From Phorcus lineatus (taxonomy: Eukaryota > Mollusca > Gastropoda > Trochida > Trochidae), in contig OV121081.1 in assembly GCA_921293015.1 (NCBI GenBank), positions 76,029,022 to 76,093,021 on the forward strand: a DNA stretch of 64,000 nucleotides, given 5' to 3'. Position 1 is the stretch's first letter, and every line of letters starts with the position of its first letter. The translations under genes and the position numbers were made by a program. A model generated the notes under the pieces. That model worked only from the letters and a program-made list of their open reading frames with translations, made no database searches and was not told the origin of the DNA. Positions 1 through 10,832 of the stretch are shown here, in pieces.

Positions 1-552
1 GCATCATAGCTTTACGAAAAAGAACCAAATAATGTCGAATTTACCATACAGAAATGAATATCCATTATAGGTCAACGTAAACAGGATATCATTCCCGAAA
101 GTTAACCATGGCAGTTTTGGCAGGTCATTAAAGTGACCTGGGGTCAAAATTCCGAAAACAAAAATCTAATTTTTCTCTACAGAATCTATTTAAAGTGATC
201 AATAGGTTAAAACACAAGTACCGGTAATGTTTGTTCCCGTGCACTAAGTCAATGTGACTGTGCTGAATGTTTTTCTCAGAGATAAGAACTGGAATATTTA
301 ATCGAAATATCAGGAAATAAGAATTTCGAAAATATAACACATTCTGCCCATTTCATCATGCCTAACTTGGAATCATTGCATGACAGACAAGAGGACTCCA
401 AATAAGTTGAGATCGGCTATTTTACGCATTGACAATAGATGATTCATTGTCAGTTTTGCTGAAGTTATTCTATTGACGTCTTTACAAAACCAAAATCTAT
501 TTGATTTGCGCTATGATACAGTGGTATGTGAAGAAACTTTTGATATGCAGCT
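1..552 (+). repeat. Family A TIR element, 5' truncated by window edge
   Basis: This is the right part of a dispersed non-autonomous element. It matches 20914-21540 and 26214-26674 along most of its length: the AAAGAAAC-like start, the motif around 'gtgacctggggtcaaaat', the 'gcactaagtcaatgtga' block, and the end 'gtgaagaaacttttgatatg'. It ends with GCAGCT at 547-552, the degraded counterpart of the CAGCTG that closes the other copies. The left terminus lies before base 1. No coding capacity is seen. It resembles a MITE; the superfamily is unknown. Confidence 0.7.
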
Positions 553-1285
553 ATGTATGACTAATGAGCGCTAAACTTAAGGACCACGATGGCAGCTTGT
601 GCAGAACACGAAGTCACATGATTAATGTACGATCACGATACAATCGTTACACGATATTAGATTCAACTTGCACCAATAAGAGCGTTTCCCGTCAAAACGT
701 TTTCATCACGTGTGCTTCGCGTGTCTTACTTTCAGTCAACATGTGAGCACAAACGATGGTAAGGTATTAATGAGAGAGAGAGAGTTTAGTCAGTAAAGGG
801 GTCACAGGCCATATTATATACATGTACGAAGTCATACAGGATTTGGGTATACATAAGAGCACCATGATACATTATCGGGGTTTAGAAAAATACGAAACTT
901 TCTCACACTGACACTACTTATATAAAACTCAAACTCTATGAATGTTTTACCCTACGATAGAAATCCAGTTACAAGATTAATTTCCGATGAGCACGACTGA
1001 TTTTTACCACAGACTCACGTTTTTGGAATGATAACAATTAATGACTGAACATTCGAAAATGGTAATTTGCCGCTCAATATTCAAATTGATCAAGGGAATG
1101 TGATGACCAGCATGTAGAAATGCGTTTGTTTTTATAATTCGGTAGGAAGCGAATAATAATATGTCCTCAATTATCCATCGACTTGGCAAGTTTCTCGATG
1201 TTAAGAAGAAAACTTCCTTACGTGGTCTGGAAATTCAACTGCATTGAATCAGAATTAATGCCTGTGAAACACCGTCGGTAGTTAA
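553..1285. other. Unassigned intergenic DNA
   Basis: AT-rich sequence with a short GA run at about 773-785. No gene, exon or repeat match within the window was recognised. Confidence 0.5.
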
Positions 1286-1544
1286 AACTTATTGTTGTTT
1301 TATAGTGACAATATGAAGGTAGAACCTCGCAATTATGATCGAAAACCGGACATTAGCGCTCGTCAAATAGTTAAACGTAATTTTGGAGACTTATCTAAAA
1401 CAGACAGGAGGACAGTTAGGAGTTGATAGCGTTTGTTAGGTTATATAATTAGTATCCAAGTCTGTTGGACACGATATCTACACTTCTGTGCATTTATGAG
1501 TCTGTTTTCAGATTTTCATGGAAAACCAGTATTTGTCATATATA

Positions 1545-3063
1545 TATAAACTCTTCAAAAAAAGAAACTTGACATTCATGCAAAATTGATTTTTTCGAAA
1601 CGGGTCAATTTTTTTCATGATACATACCTGTAATTTAAAGAAAGGCTTGCTCAAAAGTGTAAATTTACCAAAAACAATGGCCCAAAAAGTTTACGTTGTG
1701 TTCAGGGACGAAAACGAGCGATTCGTCCAAATGCATTTTCTGCCAAAGCACGTGCAGCATGGGATAATAAAGGTTTACATGCAGACACGTCTGCTTTAGG
1801 GGTATAAAAAGCCATATCAGCCGCTGGTCATTCAGGCTATACAACATCGTTACAGCGACCTGAAGAATGCCAAGACTGAACAGAGCGCAAAGCAACAACC
1901 CTATTGGCAGACTGCAAGCAGGAGCGACGCAGCGAGATGTTGCAACACACTTTGGCGTGTCCAGACAGACCATCTCTTCATTGTGGACCCGTTTCAACAC
2001 CCGAAACAGCGTTGATGATAGGCCAAGGTCAGGCAGACCAAGGGTGACTACTCGGGCCCAAGATCGGTACATCCGACTGCTCCACCTTCGTGAACGCACC
2101 AGGACAGCAACGTCAACAACAACGCAGATACCAGGGCTGCGTCGAATTTCCGACCAAACGGTACGCAACAGGCTGAAAGAGGCTGGACTTTTACCACGAC
2201 GACCGGTTCGACGTCCCGTTTTAACGCAACGTCATCTGGCGGAACGTCTCCAGTGGTGTCAACAGAGGATGAGATGGGCACGTGCATGGTGGAGAACCGT
2301 TCTCTTCACTGATGAGTCCCGTTTTCTGCTTCGACGAAGTGATGGACGAGCACGTCTATACTGACGTCGTGGAGAACGTTATGCTGCCAACTGTGTTCAG
2401 GAGGTTGTCCCATTTGGGGGTGGAAGTGTCATGGTGTGGGCCGGGATTCGTCACGGTGTTAGGACACCCCTTGTGCATGTTGTTGGTAACCTCACAGGAG
2501 TACGGTATAGGGACTTGATCCTACAGCATTACATTATTCCTCACGTCAACGTCCATGGTGGTCTCTTTCAGCAGGACAATGCTCGACCACAGGTTGCACG
2601 TGTTTGTCAAGACTTTTTACAGCGTAACAATGTCCAGACATTGCCATGGCCAGCCAGGTCATCAGATTTGTCTCCAACTGAGCATCTCTGGGACGAACTG
2701 GATTGACGCGTGCGCAGTAGGAATCCACCACCCCAAACACTTCCAGGACTTCTTGCAGCACTTCAGCACGAATGGCAGAGCATTCCACAGGCTGTGATTG
2801 ACAACTTGATTGCATCCATGGGTCGTCGGTACCAAGCAATAATCAATGCCAATGGTGGCCATACCCGATACTGACATTTGTGCACCCCTGTGATGTTGAA
2901 ACACTTGTGCATTTCAAGATCATGCTTATTCGGAATAAAATTTACTGAACAGAGATCTTCAAACAGCGTTTTAGTTTTCATTTCAATGTTTAACTTGCAT
3001 CTGTGGTCTTTAAATTGAACTTTGAAAGTCAGTGTCAAGTTTCTTTTTTTTTAAGAGTTTATA
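1545..3063 (+). mobile_element. Tc1-family DNA transposon, inactivated copy
   Basis: An element of about 1.5 kb bounded by inverted repeats of about 30 bp. The left end begins TATAAACTCTTCAAAAAAAG at 1545 and the right end (3032-3063) is its reverse complement with few changes. Both ends abut TA dinucleotides, the expected Tc1/mariner target duplication; the surrounding TA run leaves the exact edge uncertain by a few bases. It encodes one intronless transposase (1867-2874) with two nonsense codons. It is probably immobile by itself but keeps recognisable ends, so it could be moved in trans. Confidence 0.92.
1867..2874 (+). pseudogene. Tc1-like DDE transposase with two in-frame stops
   Basis: A transposase acting by cut-and-paste on the flanking inverted repeats. 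The frame from ATG 1867 to TGA 2872-2874 is 335 residues, normal for Tc1, with no frameshift. Seen in order: an N-terminal helix-turn-helix region (about residues 15-45, GATQRDVATHFGVSRQTI), a GRPR motif (PRSGRPRVTT), and the catalytic motifs LFTDES (first Asp), QQDNARP (second Asp) and SPTEHLWDELD (Glu). Thirty-four residues separate the second Asp and the Glu, giving the DD34E signature of Tc1. The frame is broken by TGA at 2362-2364 and at 2704-2706. Both stand where related proteins carry Arg, consistent with CGA-to-TGA changes. The stops separate the catalytic Asp and Glu residues, so no functional enzyme is expected. Confidence 0.93.
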
Positions 3064-3306
3064 TGGGTCTTTTGTACATGGAACGTTGAAGAGCCACTCT
3101 GTGAGTTGTTGGAGTCATATATGCCAAACTTAATCAATGGTGTCATTTGATCGCGAAGTATAGACTGTTACCAAAAAGACACATTTTAAATCTTATTGTT
3201 GTTTTACAGTGACAATATGAAGGTAGAAGGCTGTTTTTAGATTACCACGGAAAAACAGTATTTTTCAAATATATGTCTTTTGGACATGAAAAATAAATAT
3301 GTTTAT

Positions 3307-3472
3307 TTTATATCACAACATATGACATTTAGGTTCGCATCAAAGGTAAATAATATGTTATGAAAATCACGGAGTGGCTCTTTAAGATGTTTAGATTTTA
3401 TATCACCACATGACATTTAGGTTTGTATTAAAGGTAAATAATATGTTATGAAAATCACGGAGTGGCGCTTTA
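3307..3472 (+). repeat. Two-copy ~90-bp tandem repeat
   Basis: The block 'ttttatatcac...tgacatttaggtt...ggagtggctcttta' occurs at 3307-3384 and 3397-3472 with a few substitutions. An inverted fragment of its end ('gaagagccactctgtga') lies at about 3087-3104, so the region may derive from a small foldback element. Non-coding. Confidence 0.75.
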
Positions 3473-3706
3473 GTCTTTCACTATTCGTGATTGCATCGTG
3501 AAAGCGTTGTGTCAAGTTTGTGTTGATTGTGTTCCGTCCGTGTTAGCATCGTGATCTTTCGTGCAATGATTGTACCCACATCGTGTACCTCACGCACAGA
3601 AACCGTGTTCACATAACAGATCGTAAAACCCACAATACGATACCAGTACGATCGAATCGTAATGTTATCGTAGTGCAATCGTGCGTAGTGTGAGTTGGGC
3701 TTTAGC
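3469..3706. mobile_element. Possible small TIR element (MITE-like)
   Basis: About 240 bases, richer in CG-containing words (ATCGT, ACGAT, CGTGC) than the surroundings. The left end (ctttagtctttcacta, 3469 onward) aligns imperfectly with the reverse complement of the right end ('gtagtgtgagttgggctttag', ending about 3706), sharing the CACTA..CG..GATTGCA core. No open frame or clear target duplication. The superfamily is unknown; a Harbinger- or Kolobok-type derivative is only a guess. Confidence 0.4.
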
Positions 3707-4379
3707 ATGAACTCTCTCACTCTTCTCTTTCATTTAGTCAGTGCACACAGCAGTTTTCAAGTAAGTATCGGCGTTACTAACTTAAAGCTTTATGCCAATT
3801 AATATTCACCATTGTTATATCAAGATATGGCGAATTGAGACATTACGTTTATGAAATATAATATTAACAGATGAAAGAGACGTTGGATGGCCGTTAATGC
3901 TAGTTGCGCAGACCCATTGTTCATGGCTTATTAGTTCAGTAAATTTGCCCTAAATACTGATGATAGTTGCAATCACGTCATTATATGTGCTTTAAATAAC
4001 TAATTGAGTACTCTGGTTAAATTCAGCGATATTTCAACCAAATCAGACATGTAATAGCACCATTATTCCAGGAAATCAACCTTTTGAGAATCGATTATAT
4101 TTTAGCAACGCGTTGAAGCAAACGGACATAAAATATCACATATTTGAAGGAGTGTTTCACAGTTTTATCTGAAAATTATAGCTTTTAGTTATGTGTCGTC
4201 TACTTATATTCTTTGTAAAACATTTGATACATATATCTAACAGGTAAGGAAATAATCTCCAGTTAAAGTCATTATTCTTATAAAGGATATTCTATTATCA
4301 AGCCATTGTGATGACCTCACTCTTGTTTTCAGTGGATATTTTCATAAATTCACTGCTCTTTGACTATCGTGCTCCCGTG
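3707..4379. other. Unassigned intergenic DNA
   Basis: AT-rich non-coding sequence; no gene or repeat recognised. Confidence 0.5.
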
Positions 4380-4535
4380 TAAGGATAATTACTGTATATA
4401 TATTTAATAAATATAAATGTACAAGTCTCTCATAAATCTTTTACAGTTGCGCATATATATTTTATAAAAAAAATGTTTTATGTAAATTTACAGTTTATAT
4501 GTGGTGAGACTCTAATAAACTCTGTCTGTCTGCTC
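4380..4535 (+). repeat. LINE 3' tail fragment
   Basis: The end 'gtgagactctaataaactctgtctgtctg' and the preceding AT-rich 3' UTR-like stretch ('ctcataaatc...gtaaattta...ggtgagactc') match the 3' end of the LINE fragment at about 36600-36735 ('ggtgagactgaaataaatc...gtctgtctg'). This is probably a severely 5'-truncated insertion of the same non-LTR family, ending in a (TGTC)n-like tail. No coding sequence is left. Confidence 0.6.
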
Positions 4536-6589
4536 ATAAGGGTGTCAGGGCTTTGAAATTTCGTCATAGGCTTCATGAATGTTTGATCTAAAATCTCTCA
4601 ATTAAAAGATTTAACTTCTGAAAATTTATGTTCAAGACTCGAATATGCAACCTTTTGCATCATGGCGCCATAATGTATACATTTTACTAGTAACATTCAT
4701 TGTTGTCACGGGTAAAGAAACAGTCGATTTGCACCGTAGATTATTACCTAACCTCTCAGTTTGGCGTTATGGGTTTGTATATCCTGATCTGATGGATATC
4801 AGCGTTAGTTGAAATTATGACAGGCAGACAGATACCTTTATTAGCACAAGCCAATTTGGCCCCTGGCCATTTCATATACGTTTACAATATAAACACACGG
4901 GCAAGACATGCACAAATCAAAGTCAACCCAGGTCACCGATTTAATTGAACTGGAATGAGATTCTGAGCTTAAATTAATCAGACTCCTCTTTGAGAAAGCA
5001 CCGCGAAGGACTGTGGACCAAATGATATAAGTCCTTTGTGAGGAGGAATCAAGATAATCACATCTCATATTGAAAACAATCAGCCAACAAACAACTAATT
5101 AACTCTAACTCTTTATTGGACGTACCTAAGGCTTCAATCTAATTCACTGTTGATCTCTGTGGTAGCCTAACTGTCAACTCAACCCAACTTGCTTTATCAT
5201 ACAATTATTTGAATACTGCCCTATCAAACAGGTTGGCTAATTATCATTCAGCTAATGTACTGTAAACATGTGAAGTTTCAGGCCACGATTCAACGGTTAA
5301 AGGCCTACGATGTTCTGATTGTAGGTTGTTCCACGGTACCGACGTTCTTTTCACTCATCAGTGGACTATTTGGTATTTAGGTGAAATCACCAGTGTATAG
5401 AGGAACAATGTTTTTAAAGATCAGACTACGAGAATAATGATCGTTAGGGAAAGGGGAGCAAATGGAGAGTGTATGAACTGTTTTGTGCGAATTAGCAAAG
5501 TATAATGGTGGGCGGCACTGCTCTAGACCCGTTGTAACTTGGTAAGTTATTGATTATGTTTTCTACCTCCTAAACAATGTACCATTTGGGGAGGCAGAAT
5601 GTCCTTATACCTTGTATGGGAGTAGGATGTTATGCGTACGGCCTCCGTGTACCCCCAATGAGCAAAATGGTTCTCAACGTCTTAACCAAAGATTAAAGGT
5701 TTGGACACATAACCTAATATCACTATCAAATTTGCAGAGGCTTGAATCGTACAGTAAGGCACCTAAAACAAGGCTTCCTCTATCTAATTTATAAGGTCAG
5801 GGAGATTTTAGAGGGGGAGGTAATTTGGTGTATATGAGGGAGAGCATTACTAGGGGTTTTAAATGTTGTTTTGTATAATTAAAAATTGTAAGGAACTGTT
5901 GTAAATGCCTGCAAATGAGGGCTTGAGGTTAACACTTTTAACAGACTTACCAGTAAATCCGTAATAAAGCCTGATAGTGCTAGGTGTCTGTGACTTTTGG
6001 AAAATATTGCCTGGAGAACAAAGCGATGGATTTTGTTATGACATATTGCCATTGCAATCTGAAGTCATCAACCAACAATTTTCAGTTTGTGTGACTGAAT
6101 AGTTTCAAGTTCACGAAAGCGTTCCAAATGAGAAAGAATATTTCAATTAAAACGAATCGTCAACTTCAAACGAGCCAGAGCATGATAGACTACAGAGACC
6201 ATTGCTCTTCACTTCTCTCACAAGAACCATATATATTTATAGTGCATATATAAATACATAGTTTAAAGGTTTGTTAACCATAGTATGGAAAAGTAGATCA
6301 TTACATCCTCGTTCAGCGAGATACATCCAGAACAGATTGCTAACACGTTAGATATCCATCGCTGGTTTCCTTTCTGACGCACGTGTCTGTAATATCTAGT
6401 CCATTATGCTTCTATGAATAGTCATGGAGACAGCAAACGACAAAGATTATCGAAGATAATTTCAGGATATGTAGTCTGACCTATTTTATCTAAAATGATG
6501 CCAGTTCAGATGTTATGATATAATATTTCAGCATTTTCAAATAATAGAACAGATTAAGTGCTTTTGTTTATTGTTTTATAGATTTTGTG
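4536..6589. other. Unassigned intergenic DNA
   Basis: Two kilobases of AT-rich sequence. Only short chance open frames; no splice-bounded exon or repeat match was recognised. Confidence 0.45.
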
Positions 6590-6645
6590 AGTGAATGAGT
6601 GAGTTGGGGTTTAACGTGCTTTGAACAATATTTCAGTTATTAAAC
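6590..6645 (-). repeat. SINE tail fragment (gastropod type)
   Basis: Read on the minus strand, this gives a conserved SINE end: 'gaaatattgttcaaagcacg' followed by 'ttaaaccccaactcactcat' with an ACTC-type repeated tail. This end is characteristic of mollusc tRNA-derived SINEs and is related to the tails at 45000 and 45240 in this window. The body of the element is missing or too diverged to see. Confidence 0.6.
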
Positions 6646-8814
6646 ACGTGGATGACAAGTATATATATATATATACAAGTTTTCCCAAACGTTACATGTC
6701 TGTTCTGTAAATGCTATAAAAAGCAATAAAGTCAGTATCTGTCTATCTAATTCAAACTGTAATTTTCTGTAAAAATGAATCAATAAAGCAGCAGAAGACT
6801 CGCGTCCTCTCACTGCAAGCAACAATTCTATTCTGCCTATAAGTACACCCTGTAATGCTATGAATCAGCTGACATGTCAATTTCAGCATGTAGCATGCAT
6901 AGCATGGATAACAACCTGATATCCGCGAAGTAAATAGCGTTCGGGCGATACGCACTCGTGTCAAGAACCAGTGGGTAACATAAGGTTACTCTAAATTTTT
7001 CTCTTGTTTCTAATGTACACATCCATCTTGTGTAGACGTACTTAAAATCAATGTATTAAGATTGTCCTAAATATTACTTTATCTAAAGATGATATCAATT
7101 CAATTTAATGGTTTTATTGTTACAAGGTCATTTGTCCCTTATTTCAGTACATTTAATATGTACCATAAATGAAACGAAGCACGCGCATTATATAATTTCT
7201 CCTCGTACACGAAACACGTCATAAGAAATTTCCCAACATAAATGTATAATTTTCATGTTGGGAAGTCAGATTCCATTAAATACTTGATCATTTATATTCT
7301 TTTTATGACTGAAAAGAACGGTATATCATCACGAAGAGTTCGATACATTGGACAATGATAAAATAAAGAGAATATTACATATTGCATACATTACTAAAAG
7401 AACATAAGAACACAGAAGTTATTAAAAGTCCCAATAAATTTACGGGGATTATATGTTATATCTCCTCTTCGAACTTGGAATAATTGAAAACCGTATGGTT
7501 TTGATTTATGATTTGGCGATATTACAAAACTATACACTGGTAAAGATACGTATATTTGATAGATTATAGTTTATGCCTGTATACCATTACTTGCAAATTA
7601 TCTGTGTAGGCTTTGCTTTGTAACCATTTATTTCATATCATGAACCCATTACTATTATTGATCCTAAAAAAGGAGCTCATTTTAGGGTTTAACCTAAGTT
7701 CATTTTTTTACCTTATGTTTCCAATATGGATAAACAAACTACTTTCTCGAATTAAGTCAAGTCTGAGTAGTTTAATTAACTGTATACACCCTTCCTATAA
7801 CAAATGGTACAACTTCACAAGGAGAACACAGACATTTACAGATTGAACATCAGATTTAACGAGAGGTTAACGTAAGATTAAATTACTTCAGCTTCCTCTG
7901 TGTAGATGTATAGGACACAGTTATAAACGCATAAATTGTATTACTTAAATACAGCATCTCAAACAAATATGAATTAAAGACGCTATTTAAAGTTTTGCCT
8001 TCTCAGTTTTAAAAAATGAGATATAAAAGGGAAGCTTGGTTTGAAATCATACGCATGTCAATGGATAAAGTATCCTCATTCAGATGGGAGCTGCAGTTTG
8101 TATTTAACCGTAAATCATTGCAATACAAGAGGGATATGCTTGAGGAGCAACCATTAACGTAACGTATTGTGGTTCTATTAACCTGATTACGTCAATGACA
8201 TTGATGTTATCACCATCTACACACAAGAAAATAATTGATCAGAAGCAAGAATCTAATTTGTGATTGTAATAGCATGGGCATACAGAAAAGATCACTCTTA
8301 TCTTCACATATTGGCTTCAGCTGCCTGCAAGATGTAGCGATTGTGTCTTAACTGGAGCAATAAGAAGCAAAGGATGCGAGTACATGCAAACATGTATATT
8401 TCAATTCAATAGCTTACCACCACGGATTATGAGTATTGGAAACATATCGTAATGTAATAACTAAGAACATGACACTAACTTGTGTAAACATGCTTACAGT
8501 GTGACTGTAAAATGTTCCAGGGGACGTTATATGAGAATCAAACATGTTGTTAAATTTGAGATTCACGGAAGTCTCTCCATCCTTTCCAGCTTCTAGCAAA
8601 TCATTTAATTGGAATTGACATGTTTGAATAAGTCTAAAACAACAAGAGATGGCATATGTAGTAAACTTTCTTTAAGATGAGCAGAAAATTGTCGCTAAAA
8701 TTATTCAAAGTTCATTTACACGGAAATAAGCTTACCTCTACAAAAGCTAGGCAATAGTTTTCAAATTTCTTTGAGAGGCAAAAGTGTCTAGATGAAAGAG
8801 GGAGAGTTATATAG
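6646..8814. other. Unassigned intergenic DNA
   Basis: AT-rich; contains a (TA)n run at about 6661-6676. No gene recognised. Confidence 0.45.
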
Positions 8815-8890
8815 ATTTTCAAATTCAAACAAGAGCGCGACGTTTCGGTTGAGGTGCTAAAGCCGTTATCAAGGAAATGATTTTTAAACC
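8815..8890 (-). other. Hammerhead-like / Penelope-type terminal motif relic
   Basis: On the minus strand 'ttgataacggctttagcacc' is followed by 'tcaaccgaaacgtcgcgc'. The CGG...CCG arms lie between a CUGAUGA-like element (uugauaa) and an AAACGUC box, the arrangement of the hammerhead ribozymes embedded in Penelope-like retroelement ends. Conserved positions differ, so activity is doubtful. No Penelope coding sequence is nearby. Confidence 0.3.
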
Positions 8891-10554
8891 ACTATAATGA
8901 TGACTTCAGTGTGGAGGTTTGGAAATCATCAGCACGGCAAGTAAGACATTGATAACAAAGATTGCACACTGCATCATGCATCACGATTAACAGCTTCACA
9001 AATTGACACTCGATACATTTCAGAGTAGATAAAACGGAGGAAAAAGAATGCAACTGTATTTCATCCTTAATCTGTAAAAGTGAAAGTGATCCCTACATTA
9101 AATTGCATGAACAACATAATTTCAAAGGAAATTCTATGGCGCGGAAACAAATGAATTAACATCTAAGGTATATGACAAATGCATGCCTCCACCAGACCGA
9201 CACAATGATATAAATGGCTTTTCTCTGATCAGAAAATACGTCCTCTTCAACGTCTTCGTCAAATGCTACCTAAAAGAGAAACCAGGATAAGCGTTAAAAA
9301 CATTTTCCATGCGTCAATGTTACTGTTACTAGTTTTACAGTGTATAGTATATCCCATCCTACTTATCTGTAGCTTCCGCTTCCGGGTCAAGTATCACACT
9401 TTGCTGAAAAGATGTTTGTTGTTGTCTCAGATTGGTGTGCCCATACATTGAAACACATTGAGGTGTCAACATTTTCTTAAAAACTATTTTCACAAATTGT
9501 AAATGCACGACGTTTTTTTCAGAGTCGTAAAGCCGACGAAGACAACACCGACATCCTGTATAGCTATAGATACCACAAACTAGAACCAACTATGTTTGTA
9601 CCTGCTTATCTAAACAAGGATAGACAATTACCAATCTTACATTCACAGACAGTGCCATAAGCATGACAAACATATGTTCACACGATATCACAACGCTGCC
9701 AGGAACGTCTATGTCAGACAAAACATGTCGATTGTTTTTGTTCTGTATCTCGAGTTACAATGTCAACAAAGATTGTGCCCGAAAAAAAAACTATTCTTAG
9801 GAAGAGTAGTATAGATATTACTTTAGAACAGCTTCTATGACATAAGGAATATGGGTTGAGTATTATATGTTGTAATCTCATTGACAACATTAACAACCAA
9901 GGCGGACACATTATGTCAGATTTCCCGTCTCAAAACCAAGGAAGACTCACCTACATCCAGTTTTACATAGGAAATCAAACCAGACTAGGTGTATTATCGT
10001 TGAGGTGGAAGTCATAAGAGAATCAAGAAATTCTGGATGACACCTTATATTCTGTGAATATTCATGATCTTTTTAAGTAAATACTTAATCTGAAACTCTA
10101 TCATGTTAGGAAAGGTCACTACAGGAATAAAAAATTATGTTGTGAAATAACGATTGGCATTACCAATTTAAAGAGGAGTTAAAGTTACCTATCGGTTACA
10201 GCCCGAAATGTAGCTTTGAGGGAAAAGTGAAGAGTAAGAACTTTGAAAGTGGAAGTAGGATTAGCAGAAGGTTTTACATACAAATTCGTAAAACATACGT
10301 CTGTATTGAGGTAGTAATTAAAAGTTTGAAAACTTGAAAGAGAAAAAGATGCCAATTGCTGATGAAGCAACATTGATATAAAAACATGGTGAGTGAGAAC
10401 ATCAGTGCAAAACCATAGACTACATATATAATAAAAACGCGCACATGCACGCACAACTATATATACGCACACACAACCGTTGGATATAGATACGTGTCGT
10501 GCAGATAAATCAGATAGATTTTGACATCAAAATGACATAAGTACACCTATGACA
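8891..10554. other. Unassigned intergenic DNA
   Basis: AT-rich sequence with no recognised gene or repeat. Confidence 0.45.
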
Positions 10555-10832
10555 GACAACTTAGTTAAGAATCTCCTAGTGTATACTTTGCCAATGACTG
10601 GAAATGATCCACTGTGTGGGAGGAGAAACGATCGATTCCATGTCTTGTCCATTACGATTCTCCCAACAACTGTTACGTAATACTTTGTAGGTTTGAAGAA
10701 CCTCCTGACGAGGCAAACAGTTTGGTGTATCAGGTATAAGAGTTTGTATACTAATTGGAACCTACACTGCTTTGAAGATGACTGAACAATTGGTTAGAGA
10801 AAGGTGCAGTGACATTTATAACATTTTTGTAG
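10555..10832 (+). repeat. Dispersed repeat family B, copy 1
   Basis: Matches 35216-35497 and 39305-39592 in the same orientation. Shared landmarks in order: 'aatctcctag', 'gggaggagaaacgatcgat', 'cttgtccat', 'cagtttggtgtat', 'aacctacactgctttga' and the end '..ttttgta'. No open frame and no inverted ends seen. It is probably an internal piece of a longer old element of unknown class. Confidence 0.65.

Larger units (their letters stand above)
1286..3280 (+). repeat. Local tandem duplication, first arm interrupted by a Tc1 element
   Basis: About 40 bases at 1287-1325 (attgttgttttatagtgaca and onward) recur at 3192-3231. The block just left of the Tc1 element (1500-1544, 'ctgttttcagattttcatgg') recurs at 3230-3275. 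The block just right of it (3064-3085, 'gggtcttttgtacatgg') recurs at about 3276-3296. The second arm is therefore an uninterrupted paralogue of the Tc1 target site. The first arm also has about 178 bases (1323-1499) that the second lacks. Confidence 0.75.

Noticed and set aside
1665..2168. 167-residue minus-strand frame inside the Tc1 element
   Set aside because: Antisense to the transposase; no family motif.
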